Shown piece by piece: positions 1-6,599 of a stretch of DNA of 17,146 nucleotides (the first letter of the stretch is position 1; each line of letters starts with the position of its first letter). Under the pieces are notes generated by a model. The model was not told the DNA's origin, ran no database searches, and worked only from the letters and a program-made list of their open reading frames with translations. Source of the DNA: Candidatus Kerfeldbacteria bacterium (GTDB lineage: Bacteria > Patescibacteriota > Patescibacteriia > UBA9570); the NCBI GenBank assembly GCA_016207285.1, contig JACQPW010000021.1, positions 1 to 17,146 of the forward strand, written 5' to 3'. A program made the translations under genes and the position numbers.

Positions 1-22
1 ACTATGAGAGGAGGTGAGAGCA

Positions 23-130
23 ATGGCAAAGAAGAAAAAGAAAGTAGCTAAAAGAAAGCCTGCTAAGCGCACCACAAAACGTAAGGTGGCTAAGAAGTCT
101 GCAAAAAGAAAGTCAAAGAAACGCAAGTAA
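23..130 (+). CDS. Short lysine/arginine-rich basic peptide (histone H1-tail-like)
   Basis: This 35-residue reading frame starts at ATG 23 and ends at TAA 128-130. A near-perfect Shine-Dalgarno sequence (GGAGGTGA, 10-17) sits 5 bases before the ATG, and a strong terminator follows. Almost every residue is Lys, Arg, Ala, Val, Thr or Ser, in repeats such as AKRK, AKRT and AKKS, and there are no acidic residues. That composition resembles the lysine-rich tails of bacterial histone H1-like proteins, so nucleic-acid binding (nucleoid or RNA) is the natural inference. No enzymatic function is possible at this size. The promoter must lie left of the window. It could also be a ribosome-associated basic peptide. 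I am confident that it is a gene and only moderately confident of its role. Confidence 0.75.
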   Translation: MAKKKKKVAKRKPAKRTTKRKVAKKSAKRKSKKRK

Positions 131-153
131 TAGCGTTTAAGAGATAACACTCG

Positions 154-184
154 CCCTGTACATTCCGTACAGGGTTTGTGTTTT
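154..184 (+). terminator. Intrinsic terminator after the basic peptide gene
   Basis: A perfect 8-bp stem (CCCTGTAC 154-161, GTACAGGG 167-174) with loop ATTCC is followed by TTTGTGTTTT. It lies between the stop of the basic peptide gene and the stop of the convergent amidase gene, so it may also block minus-strand read-through, although the T-tract favours the plus strand. Confidence 0.85.
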
Positions 185-187
185 AGC

Positions 188-1957
188 TTAATCTACCCGC
201 ACAGTGCGTACTGTCCGCGACTGATCAACCGTAATGTCATTGACTTTAAATGTAATCACAACGCGTTGCACTCCGACTGGCCAAGTAAGACCCTGTCTGA
301 GCGGTATAGCGAAGTCACGTTTTTCACCCACTGCCCAATCCTGGCCGATGGTGTAGACCGGTTCACCGTTCACCTCAATATTGGTACCAGCTGGGATGGT
401 GATCTCACCCGTATTACGCACCACTAATTGTAGAGTTGGTTCCCAGCCAGACACAATGGCCACCGGTAGATCGGCACTGATCACCTTGGCTGTATACGGA
501 TTAGTGATCTCCAGTGTGGCACTGTGTTTACTGCCCGGGATAGCATGACCATGCTGATACAAACGCGTAGTGAGGGTATAGGTACCGATTCGCTCTGGCA
601 AAATGGTTAGAGCGGCTGTCAGAACTGCACTGCTCGTTGCAATGACGTTACTATCCAAGTTGACGCGTTGTCTCTTCCCCGTTTCTGCAATACGCATCTG
701 CATCACGACAGCAGATTGCTTCCAACGATGGTTGCCAATGTTAGAGTACTCCGTGGTGACTGTAGGTGTTTCAGTAAGATAATAGCTGTTTGCGAGATCG
801 CTACCACTAAATAAAGCTTGGTAGTTTTTAGTTTTGTTACCGCGCAATGAAAGATATTGCTCGTTGGCAGCTATGCGGGTATCAGACAAGGCAGCATAGA
901 CAATAGAGCCAGGACAATAGGTATAATCGATATCACGATGCGTGAGCACATTGGGTAGCTCAGCCCCAAACCAGACACTCGAGCTTGCGGGATCAAAGCT
1001 AAATTGAGCAGACTTATTAGCCACTAACTCAACGAGTGACTGTTGCATCGGCTCAGTCACGGTGTGAACGGTATCACAGGCTCCAGCTTCGGCTTCATAG
1101 CACCCTAATAACGCCACCCCAATACTACCTTCATTATAGTTGGTATCGGTATACGAGTTGTAGGCGTGCGCTCCAATTGCGCCATCACCACCAGAGCGGC
1201 CTTCATACACGTTACCGGCCGGATCAATCAGATAATTATAACCAATATCGCCCCACCCTAAGACAACAGCGTGCCAGTAGTAGATACCACGCACAGTAGC
1301 AGCAGCATCCTCACCACCATCACCACCAGCCGTATGGTGAATGACAATTTTAGTAGGCGTTTGGTAGTCTGGCGCCCAGGTGCGGTAACTTTCATCGGCA
1401 CCCCAATCACTGCGACTAATGACAGTGAGATCAGAACTAGCTAACGTGCGACCAAGGACTTGGCGCAGTGTACTGGTAATAGAACGGTAGGGGCGGACGG
1501 TAGAATCGAAATAGGTGAGGCGCACATTTTGGACGGCACCAGTGTCACCAGTAATTTTATAACGGACACGTTCTCCTGTCACAAACAATGGCACCGAAGT
1601 AAAAAATTCACCAGCATCTTTAGCGTCGTCACCCATCATGGCTAGATTGTTCCAATCACCATCATCCACTTGGAGTGCAAAGCTAACGTCGGCTGTCTCG
1701 CTCCCTGTCCATATCAGGCCAACTCCATTAAAGGTAAACTGAGCGGTAAATTCCGGTGAGACATATTCGGTTGCTGAACTGGCGCCATCGCTCGTTGTAG
1801 CGCTGATGCTAACATCTGTCGGAGTGTGCGTAATACTATTGGCTCGCGTACCGGTCTCATCAGCTGAAGCAGTATCCATGAATGCTAAAATCGACAGTCC
1901 CACGAACAAGATGGTAAAGGTGAACACGAGATGCAATTTTGATTTGAGGGCGTACAT
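188..1957 (-). CDS. Secreted N-acetylmuramoyl-L-alanine amidase, PGRP/amidase_2 family, with C-terminal beta domains
   Basis: The protein is 589 residues. Residues 1-32 form a signal peptide (basic start, hydrophobic core, ASA-D cleavage region). Residues 60-155 are a beta-rich domain. Residues 178-372 are a peptidoglycan-recognition/amidase_2 domain. The zinc ligands expected in the family are visible: His207 or His208 (IVIHHTA), His340 (LTHRD) and Cys348 (YCPG). The His-Cys spacing of 8 is the one seen in T7 lysozyme and insect PGRPs. Tyr240 in GYNYLID matches the conserved catalytic-site tyrosine, and VYEGR follows. The C-terminal 200 residues look like two Ig-like or CARDB-like beta domains. 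The predicted reaction is cleavage of the N-acetylmuramoyl-L-Ala bond outside the membrane. It is transcribed alone from a good promoter. The start ATG 1957 has no SD, only an A-rich leader. It could be self-wall remodelling or act on a host wall. Confidence 0.88.
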   Translation of the reverse strand: MYALKSKLHLVFTFTILFVGLSILAFMDTASADETGTRANSITHTPTDVSISATTSDGASSATEYVSPEFTAQFTFNGVGLIWTGSETADVSFALQVDDGDWNNLAMMGDDAKDAGEFFTSVPLFVTGERVRYKITGDTGAVQNVRLTYFDSTVRPYRSITSTLRQVLGRTLASSDLTVISRSDWGADESYRTWAPDYQTPTKIVIHHTAGGDGGEDAAATVRGIYYWHAVVLGWGDIGYNYLIDPAGNVYEGRSGGDGAIGAHAYNSYTDTNYNEGSIGVALLGCYEAEAGACDTVHTVTEPMQQSLVELVANKSAQFSFDPASSSVWFGAELPNVLTHRDIDYTYCPGSIVYAALSDTRIAANEQYLSLRGNKTKNYQALFSGSDLANSYYLTETPTVTTEYSNIGNHRWKQSAVVMQMRIAETGKRQRVNLDSNVIATSSAVLTAALTILPERIGTYTLTTRLYQHGHAIPGSKHSATLEITNPYTAKVISADLPVAIVSGWEPTLQLVVRNTGEITIPAGTNIEVNGEPVYTIGQDWAVGEKRDFAIPLRQGLTWPVGVQRVVITFKVNDITVDQSRTVRTVRVD

Positions 1958-2009
1958 TGTTTTTGTTTTTTATTTTCGTTTCGGTTGCGCAGCACTTTGA
2001 GTGGGATAC

Positions 2010-2038
2010 ATTGTATCAGAAAAATGACCTTTTGTCCA
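2010..2038 (-). promoter_or_regulatory. Promoter of the amidase gene
   Basis: On the minus strand, TGGACA (2033-2038) and TACAAT (2010-2015) are separated by exactly 17 bases. The predicted transcript start near 2003 gives a leader of about 45 bases that is A-rich and lacks an SD sequence. Confidence 0.65.
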
Positions 2039-2077
2039 GGCTGCCATGAGTACCTTTTTTATACACAGATACTACTG

Positions 2078-2104
2078 ACAGCCTTGACCAGAGGGCTGTT
2101 TTTT
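2078..2104 (+). terminator. Intrinsic terminator overlapping the Nudix promoter
   Basis: The stem ACAGCC (2078-2083) / GGCTGT (2094-2099) has a 10-base loop and a run of six T (2099-2104). No plus-strand gene lies just upstream, so it would stop transcription running antisense to the amidase gene. Its loop contains the -35 box of the next promoter. Confidence 0.6.
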
Positions 2105-2112
2105 GGTAATTT
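2084..2112 (+). promoter_or_regulatory. Promoter of the Nudix cassette
   Basis: TTGACC (2084-2089) and TAATTT (2107-2112) are 17 bases apart. The -35 is good and the -10 is weak, but it fits the TA[AC]T-T pattern seen before the other GC-rich genes. The predicted start near 2118 coincides with the base of a hairpin at 2119-2148. Confidence 0.4.
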
Positions 2113-2118
2113 CGCCAG

Positions 2119-2199
2119 GCCTATGTTTCCGAATCCTCGGTTTCTAGGCTGTTCATCCTTGCAATGATGGCAGCTTCCAGCAAGTTGTCTCATTGGAGG
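2119..2199 (+). promoter_or_regulatory. Structured 5' leader of the Nudix gene
   Basis: Two hairpins can be drawn. The first is GCCTA 2119-2123 / TAGGC 2144-2148 enclosing CCGA 2129-2132 / TCGG 2137-2140 with loop ATCC. The second is CAATGA 2162-2167 / TCATTG 2190-2195, extendable past one G-G mismatch so that C2158, T2159 and T2160 pair with part of the SD GGAGG (2195-2199). The second would partly hide the ribosome site. Folding is my own pairing by eye. Confidence 0.4.
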
Positions 2200-2204
2200 T
2201 TCTA

Positions 2205-2963
2205 GTGTCAGTGTACATTCGTCATGAAGATGGGGTCGAAGTTCTCGATCTCAATGGTCAGTTGGCCGACGGCTCACTTGCGTCGGTGCGAAAGAAGTTC
2301 GCGCAGAGCATCCAGAGTGCGCTCATCCATCGTCTCATCGCGGAGGTCGAGGACACTTCACTCTACCTGGGCGACTGGCAGAAGGGTGAGATCCAGATCA
2401 CCGGGATCGTGCGCATCACGACCAACCGGTACTGGACGGAGATCGACTACAGCGTCCTGTTCCCGCCCAAGCCCGGCAAGATCGAGCCGGCCAAGGGGAC
2501 CTACCGGAACATCGTCTGGAACGCTGGTGAGACCCCTGGCTGTGGCGCGTTGCTGCAGTCGTCCAGCGGTGACCTGATTGTCGTGCGCAGCTTCCGGCAC
2601 GCCATGCGGAGTTGGCGGCTCGAACTGCCCACTGGTGTGCGGCGCCCGGACGAGTCCGATGAAGCTTGCGCCATCCGTGAAGCTACGGAAGAGTGTGGGG
2701 TTGTCAGCTTCACGCGTGCCATCCGCCTCGGTATGGTGCAGCCGGATACGGGTGTGTTGCGTAGCAACATGCCTGTCTACCTGCTCACCGACGTGGTGGT
2801 GGATGGAGCGCGGGTACAGCGTGACATCAGTGAGTCGACGATGGGTCCGATCCAGTTGACCTGGGCCGACTATCGCCGCCGCGTGGTCAGTGATGAGATC
2901 AACGATGCTCGCCTCCTGGCGGCCATCGAGAAGGCACGGGCGCACGATCTGCTCGTGTCCTAA
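2205..2963 (+). CDS. Nudix hydrolase, ADP-ribose-pyrophosphatase-like
   Basis: I place the start at GTG 2205, which has GGAGG 5 bases upstream. The frame is open 4 codons further back to TTG 2193, but that TTG overlaps the SD. The product is 252 residues. A complete Nudix box occupies residues 144-166: Gly144, five residues, Glu150, seven residues, then REATEECGV, with the metal-binding glutamates in place. The preceding RSWRLELPTG resembles the strand before the box in ADP-ribose and other nucleoside-diphosphate-sugar hydrolases. The first 100 residues are an extension I do not recognise, so the substrate is unknown. The gene is distinctly GC-richer than its neighbours (68% in one 60-base sample counted by hand at 2581-2640). 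It has its own leader and terminator. The neighbouring gene encodes another protein whose family has a Nudix-like fold. Confidence 0.85.
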   Translation: MSVYIRHEDGVEVLDLNGQLADGSLASVRKKFAQSIQSALIHRLIAEVEDTSLYLGDWQKGEIQITGIVRITTNRYWTEIDYSVLFPPKPGKIEPAKGTYRNIVWNAGETPGCGALLQSSSGDLIVVRSFRHAMRSWRLELPTGVRRPDESDEACAIREATEECGVVSFTRAIRLGMVQPDTGVLRSNMPVYLLTDVVVDGARVQRDISESTMGPIQLTWADYRRRVVSDEINDARLLAAIEKARAHDLLVS

Positions 2964-3018
2964 AGGAGGAGACTACAACCCGGACGACGCAGCAATGTGT
3001 CCCGGGTTCGTCTTTTTT
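2962..3018 (+). terminator. SD-like motif plus terminator hairpin after the Nudix gene
   Basis: Directly at the stop is AAAGGAGGAG (2962-2971) with no start codon at usable distance. A 7-bp hairpin (AACCCGG 2977-2983 / CCGGGTT 3002-3008, 18-base loop) and a T-run at 3013-3018 follow. A second, weaker AACCC/GGGTT pairing (3043-3047 / 3067-3071) followed by TATTTTT may be a backup terminator. Confidence 0.75.
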
Positions 3019-3081
3019 ATAGACTTGAATTTTTTGGTTCAGAACCCACGCATAGTAAGTATCGGGGGGTTATTTTTAGAC

Positions 3082-3109
3082 TTGACAAGTAGGGTCTTTT
3101 TGATAATGT
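3082..3109 (+). promoter_or_regulatory. Promoter of the dehydratase-like cassette
   Basis: A perfect TTGACA (3082-3087) is followed after 16 bases by TAATGT (3104-3109). GATAAT at 3102 is closer to consensus but only 14 bases away. The transcript would start near 3114-3117. Confidence 0.5.
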
Positions 3110-3110
3110 T

Positions 3111-3126
3111 CCTCCGCCCAAGGAGG
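3111..3126 (+). promoter_or_regulatory. Hairpin that pairs with the Shine-Dalgarno sequence
   Basis: CCTCC (3111-3115) can pair perfectly with GGAGG (3122-3126), the SD of the next gene, across loop GCCCAA. The anti-SD arm lies at the predicted transcript 5' end, so whether it is transcribed depends on the exact start site. If it is included, initiation would be restrained by RNA structure. Confidence 0.45.
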
Positions 3127-3131
3127 GCCAA

Positions 3132-3821
3132 ATGGACAACTACATGGAAGTATTGCAGCGTGCCCGCGACGCTGCCAAGATGCACACGATTGTCGGCCCG
3201 TTGGCTGAAGTAGACCAGTGGGGTCTGCTCTTCACCGATGGTCGCATCGTGTCGTTCAAGGAGCTGGCTTCGACTGGCTATGCGATCGACGCGGTAGTGC
3301 GTGTAGCCGGTGGCTTCTTCGAGATGCGTGGGGCGCAGATCAGCCCCAACGGTCGTGAAGCGGCGATCGGCTGGAATCAGCCGGTGACCATCACTGCGGG
3401 CGTGGCTCACATCGCCCTGGTAGTGGATCACACTGAAGCCAACCCTAGGTTCCTGATCGAGTTCCGGGAGGAACCCTTCGCCATCGATCTGCCCGGCAAC
3501 GTGGTAGCCAGTGCGTCGGCAGCAGCCAGCGCCTCGAACCTGACGGGTGAGCACGGCTTCAAGGGAGCGCCCCAGTACATCGAGATCCTGGAAAGGCTCG
3601 AGCCGCATCATCACATGAGTACGTGTTCCGACATGGCGCGTGACTGCAAGACCGAGGTCGTGCACATCCTGCGCTGGGCCGCCAAGCCTGGGTTGACGCT
3701 GCCTGATCTCACGGGCAAGCACTACGCCTGGGTCACCATGGCGGAGCTGACGCACATCGTGCACAGCGGAATTGCCTCGCCACACCTCCTCAAGGCGACG
3801 GCAATCTACTGCCTGAGTTAG
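3132..3821 (+). CDS. Single-domain protein related to NDP-hexose 2,3-dehydratase (EvaA-like half)
   Basis: The protein is 229 residues, starting at ATG 3132 with SD AGGAGG 5 bases upstream. By recall, several blocks match one half of the sugar 2,3-dehydratase family: GFFEMRGAQIS (61-71), GREAAIGWNQP (74-84), FLIEFREEP (107-115) and a tail HYAWVTMAEL (197-206) like the family's Y-x-WVTLGQL block. Known enzymes such as EvaA carry two such domains (about 450-480 residues) and act on dTDP-4-keto-6-deoxyglucose, and their domains have a Nudix-like fold. Here only one copy exists, and the stretch after EEP is unusually Ala/Ser-rich (126-136). It may be a non-catalytic or differently acting relative. 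It is GC-rich like the Nudix gene and separately transcribed. No other deoxysugar genes are visible. Moderate confidence in the family, low in the activity. Confidence 0.6.
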   Translation: MDNYMEVLQRARDAAKMHTIVGPLAEVDQWGLLFTDGRIVSFKELASTGYAIDAVVRVAGGFFEMRGAQISPNGREAAIGWNQPVTITAGVAHIALVVDHTEANPRFLIEFREEPFAIDLPGNVVASASAAASASNLTGEHGFKGAPQYIEILERLEPHHHMSTCSDMARDCKTEVVHILRWAAKPGLTLPDLTGKHYAWVTMAELTHIVHSGIASPHLLKATAIYCLS

Positions 3822-3827
3822 GCAGTT

Positions 3828-3887
3828 AAGGAGGAAAATGAACCCCGGTGATGCATTAAGTTGTTCCCGGGGTCGTTTTCTTTTTAT
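3828..3887 (+). terminator. SD-like motif plus terminator hairpin after the dehydratase-like gene
   Basis: AAGGAGG (3828-3834) lies 6 bases after the stop, followed by a hairpin ACCCCGG (3842-3848) / CCGGGGT (3867-3873) with an 18-base loop and the T-tract CGTTTTCTTTTTAT. Layout, stem sequence and loop length are close to the terminator of the Nudix gene, so the two are probably related. An ATG at 3838 after the SD opens a frame running through the terminator and repeats, which I do not believe is a gene. Confidence 0.75.
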
Positions 3888-3889
3888 AT

Positions 3890-4030
3890 TAACCCCCTTC
3901 CCGCCTCTCACTACGTTCAAGTCACCCTTCCCCACTTGGGGCAGGGGTTATACTGATACGGTTCTATTTAAAACAAAATTCCTCTCCCACTTGGGAGAGG
4001 ATGTCCTGAATCTGATGAAGGACAGGAGAG
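3890..4030. repeat. Pair of REP-like palindromic repeats
   Basis: There are two units. The first is bounded by TAACCCC (3890-3896) and GGGGTTA (3944-3950) with inner CCCCACTTGGGG (3930-3941). The second holds a perfect 8-bp palindrome, CCTCTCCC ACTT GGGAGAGG (3981-4000), followed by TGTCCT/AGGACA and GGAGAGGGGTTATT. The shared ACTT loop and CCTCTCCC words resemble common bacterial REP elements. The pair sits between convergent genes. Confidence 0.65.
3971..4000 (-). terminator. Terminator of the polysaccharide operon
   Basis: Read on the minus strand, the 8-bp stem with loop AAGT at 3981-4000 is followed by AATTTTGTTT, the expected form of an intrinsic terminator, 34 bases after the stop of the last operon gene. 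Confidence 0.7.
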
Positions 4031-4033
4031 GGG

Positions 4034-5191
4034 TTATTCTTTCCTAGTATTGGGCAAGACATCATTCAACGCTAACAATACCCAAAACACCACCGCCAGA
4101 TCATTTTTAAAATAGGATACATCCACCAGTCCATACACTAACATTGCCACCATTCCGGTCATCAACACTAAGTGATGTCGGTATTTTTTTCCTTGTAAGC
4201 CACGCCTAAAGAAGCGTGTCAGGACACACACTAGCCAGACCAAACCAGCTAAACCCAACTCAACCCAAAAATCGAGTAAGATATTATGTGGATACAGTAA
4301 TGCTTCCACATGACGATCTAACTTGTACTCTGGATAGACAGTAGAAAAATTCGCCAAGCCAGCTCCAAAGATGGGACGGTCTCGCAATAAATTGAGCGTG
4401 CCTTCCCACAACGCCAGACGCACCTCACCAGAACTATCTTGTAATAAGATCACTGTTTTGACAGGCGGCAGTAACAGGGCGATAGCAAATACCAATACAC
4501 CAATGCTCATCACCACAATGCGCTGGCGCGTAAACAGTAACGTAAACCCCAAAGCGGCAACTACTGCCACGACCGCACCGTCACTCTGTGACAAACCGAT
4601 GGCTAATGTACCCACCAGAGCGACCACCAAGAAAAATAATTTTTGGCGTTGTTCGTGTATGAGCCAGGCCAAACTCATGGCTACGATCGGAGCCGCCAGT
4701 AAACCAACTGCATTGGGATATTCAAAAATACTAGTAACGCGCACATCAATGCCACCGACATTCCAGGGGGCGGGGATACCATAACCGGTTAGCCACTGTA
4801 GTGCCGCCACACCACCGATGAACAATACACACCAACCTAAGGCCTGCAGGATGTGCTGCAGTTGTGGTCGGATGGTCTGTAGCATCGCGCCTACCAAGAT
4901 CGGAGCCAGCAGATAGCTTTTGTAGATGCCTAGAGCATCCAATTTAGCATCTGAAACGACAATTGCCACCAGACCGATTAACAAGAACGTGATCGCCATG
5001 ATCCGATATGCTGGGCTCACCCGAATGCCACGATAGTAGATAACACAATGCACGAAACCACAGCCAATTAGAATATCGAGCAGATTCAACGGAATGCCAA
5101 AGATGCTAAATCGAATCAGATAGGTAGGCAGCAGAACCAAGATGGACAACAACCACCGTTCGGATCGATTCAGTTTATTGGTAGTCGCCAT
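4034..5191 (-). CDS. O-antigen ligase/polymerase family membrane protein (second copy)
   Basis: The protein is 385 residues with about ten hydrophobic segments. It belongs to the Wzy/WaaL-type polytopic family that joins or polymerises lipid-linked glycans outside the membrane. Family-type blocks are SQSDGA (201-206), RPIFGAGLANF (272-282) in the large external loop, and PHNILLDFWVELGLAG (301-316), which contains the H-N-x-x-L element seen before the last membrane spans. It starts at ATG 5191, 17 bases inside the end of the preceding gene, so translation is probably coupled, and no SD is visible. It is the last gene of the flippase-GT-Wzy operon and is followed by a terminator. With a related protein directly upstream, one may be a polymerase and the other a ligase, which the sequence alone cannot settle. 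Confidence 0.78.
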   Translation of the reverse strand: MATTNKLNRSERWLLSILVLLPTYLIRFSIFGIPLNLLDILIGCGFVHCVIYYRGIRVSPAYRIMAITFLLIGLVAIVVSDAKLDALGIYKSYLLAPILVGAMLQTIRPQLQHILQALGWCVLFIGGVAALQWLTGYGIPAPWNVGGIDVRVTSIFEYPNAVGLLAAPIVAMSLAWLIHEQRQKLFFLVVALVGTLAIGLSQSDGAVVAVVAALGFTLLFTRQRIVVMSIGVLVFAIALLLPPVKTVILLQDSSGEVRLALWEGTLNLLRDRPIFGAGLANFSTVYPEYKLDRHVEALLYPHNILLDFWVELGLAGLVWLVCVLTRFFRRGLQGKKYRHHLVLMTGMVAMLVYGLVDVSYFKNDLAVVFWVLLALNDVLPNTRKE

Positions 5192-6599
5192 GTAAAATAA
5201 TATTTTGGATACTCACCATCAGCCCAATCGTAAACCAGATATGCATAATATACAGCACCGAGAAGGTATTGTATTGCACCAGAATACCGGTCATGGCTGC
5301 AAGCAGTGCAATTAAGACGGCGCGCAGGAACGGATTGGTGGTTTTACGAATCGCTTTCCACGATCGCACATACAGCATTACCACCATCACCAGAATGCAG
5401 ATTAATCCCAGGATACCAGTTTCGGCTAGTAGTTCAATATATTCATTGTTAACGATTTTATAGCCTTCACTGGGCGTGATTAAGGGATGATTCGCAGCGT
5501 ACGGACCAAAGCTACCCGGACCAATCCCGATCCAGGGATGTTGTAACCAAATACGCTCGGCGATGGTATAGGTTTCGACACGCTCCTCATAGGAAGCACC
5601 ACCAAAGATGTTCGTGACATGGGTAGTGTAGGTTTCCAGTTGTTCCGTCAGATTCAGAAATCGATAGGCGACACCTCCCGCAACGGCCAGACACAGCACA
5701 ATGGGGATCAGGATACGTGGTCGCAGGAGCTGTTTGATGTACACGAGCGCCAGTATACCCAAGGTGGCAGCCAATGCAATGTAACCACCGCGTGATACGG
5801 TTAGAATAAAGTTCACTCCACCTAACAACACTAATAACAATAACCAGACTGGTTTAAAGCGACTGGTGCGGCTTAGCCACAGGCCCACGGTAATACTTAA
5901 AGGCAATAATAAATAATTGGCAAAGTAGAGTGGTTCCGGAGCGGTGGATTGAATGCGTGGAAATCCAAGAATATCTTTGGTATATTGCGGTCGTAAACCA
6001 GTTAGGCTAGTAGGTAAACCGACAATGTCACCCAGAAACTGATAAATACCAAACAAGCACACTACTGCCATGCTGATCAATAAAATAGTGACTAGCTTTT
6101 CGACTTGGTTAGTATGGCGAATAATGCTCGGCAAGATGACCGAGACACCAATCGTGAAGAGAATAAAGATCGTGACCAACACAGACCGTTCTAAATTGGG
6201 TGCATTCGTGACTGCTAAACTAGCCACCGCCACAAATCCGGCTAAGGGCATTAACAATGGATACGGCCGAAATTTGAATGATCCTAACCATAATCCGCGC
6301 ACACACCACGTAGCAATAGTGAGGATAGCCACCACCTGGCTAATCCGAATAGTTACACCCATGAGATCAATTGAACCAATTCGTTCAAATGGCAGAAAGA
6401 AAGTGAGCAGATACATGCCCGCCACTGGATTAAAGGCGATGACAATTGTACAGGCTAATGCAATCAAGCCTGCAAACAGATACTGTGAACCAAACCAGGC
6501 ACCGGCCATGCCGAGCAAAATAGCAGCACCAGCATACAGGCACCACCACGGCCAGTGTTTTTGAGCTTGTCGTTTAATTGGAGCTAAAAAGTGTGTCAT
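5175..6599 (-). CDS. O-antigen ligase/polymerase (Wzy_C) family membrane protein (first copy)
   Basis: I use ATG 6599 (474 residues). A TTG at 6620 is in frame but would lengthen the overlap with the upstream gene to 47 bases. The protein has about 11-12 membrane segments. Residues 269-273 hold SRGGY, and residues 354-365 HPWIGIGPGSFG with 384-398 NNEYIELLAETGILG are classic Wzy_C blocks, in which the conserved arginine and loop contact the glycan carrier. It acts in the cytoplasmic membrane on undecaprenyl-linked saccharides. Neighbours upstream (flippase, GT4) and downstream (a second family member) fit a capsule, S-layer glycan or teichoic-like surface polymer. No clear SD is visible. Its weak similarity to the next gene looks like two family members rather than a recent duplication. 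Confidence 0.85.
   Translation of the reverse strand: MTHFLAPIKRQAQKHWPWWCLYAGAAILLGMAGAWFGSQYLFAGLIALACTIVIAFNPVAGMYLLTFFLPFERIGSIDLMGVTIRISQVVAILTIATWCVRGLWLGSFKFRPYPLLMPLAGFVAVASLAVTNAPNLERSVLVTIFILFTIGVSVILPSIIRHTNQVEKLVTILLISMAVVCLFGIYQFLGDIVGLPTSLTGLRPQYTKDILGFPRIQSTAPEPLYFANYLLLPLSITVGLWLSRTSRFKPVWLLLLVLLGGVNFILTVSRGGYIALAATLGILALVYIKQLLRPRILIPIVLCLAVAGGVAYRFLNLTEQLETYTTHVTNIFGGASYEERVETYTIAERIWLQHPWIGIGPGSFGPYAANHPLITPSEGYKIVNNEYIELLAETGILGLICILVMVVMLYVRSWKAIRKTTNPFLRAVLIALLAAMTGILVQYNTFSVLYIMHIWFTIGLMVSIQNIILHGDYQ

Noticed and set aside
2358..2945. 195-codon minus-strand frame opposite the Nudix gene
   Set aside because: It is a GC-rich antisense shadow; the plus strand holds a complete Nudix box and a good SD.
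3020..3090. Repeat of TAGACTTGA at 3020 and 3078 as a possible double promoter
   Set aside because: Only the second copy has a perfect TTGACA and a usable -10; the first has none at the right distance.
3039..3935. 298-codon minus-strand frame opposite the dehydratase-like gene
   Set aside because: It has no SD, runs through terminators at both ends, and the plus-strand protein shows family blocks.
3890..4030. Possible CRISPR array from the repeated CCTCTCCC/CACTTGGG words
   Set aside because: There are only two dissimilar palindromic units without equal spacers or cas genes; a REP-like pair fits better.
3838..4047. 69-codon frame beginning at an ATG right after AAGGAGGA
   Set aside because: It runs through the terminator hairpin and both REP-like palindromes and has no protein-like character; the SD-like motif is reported separately.
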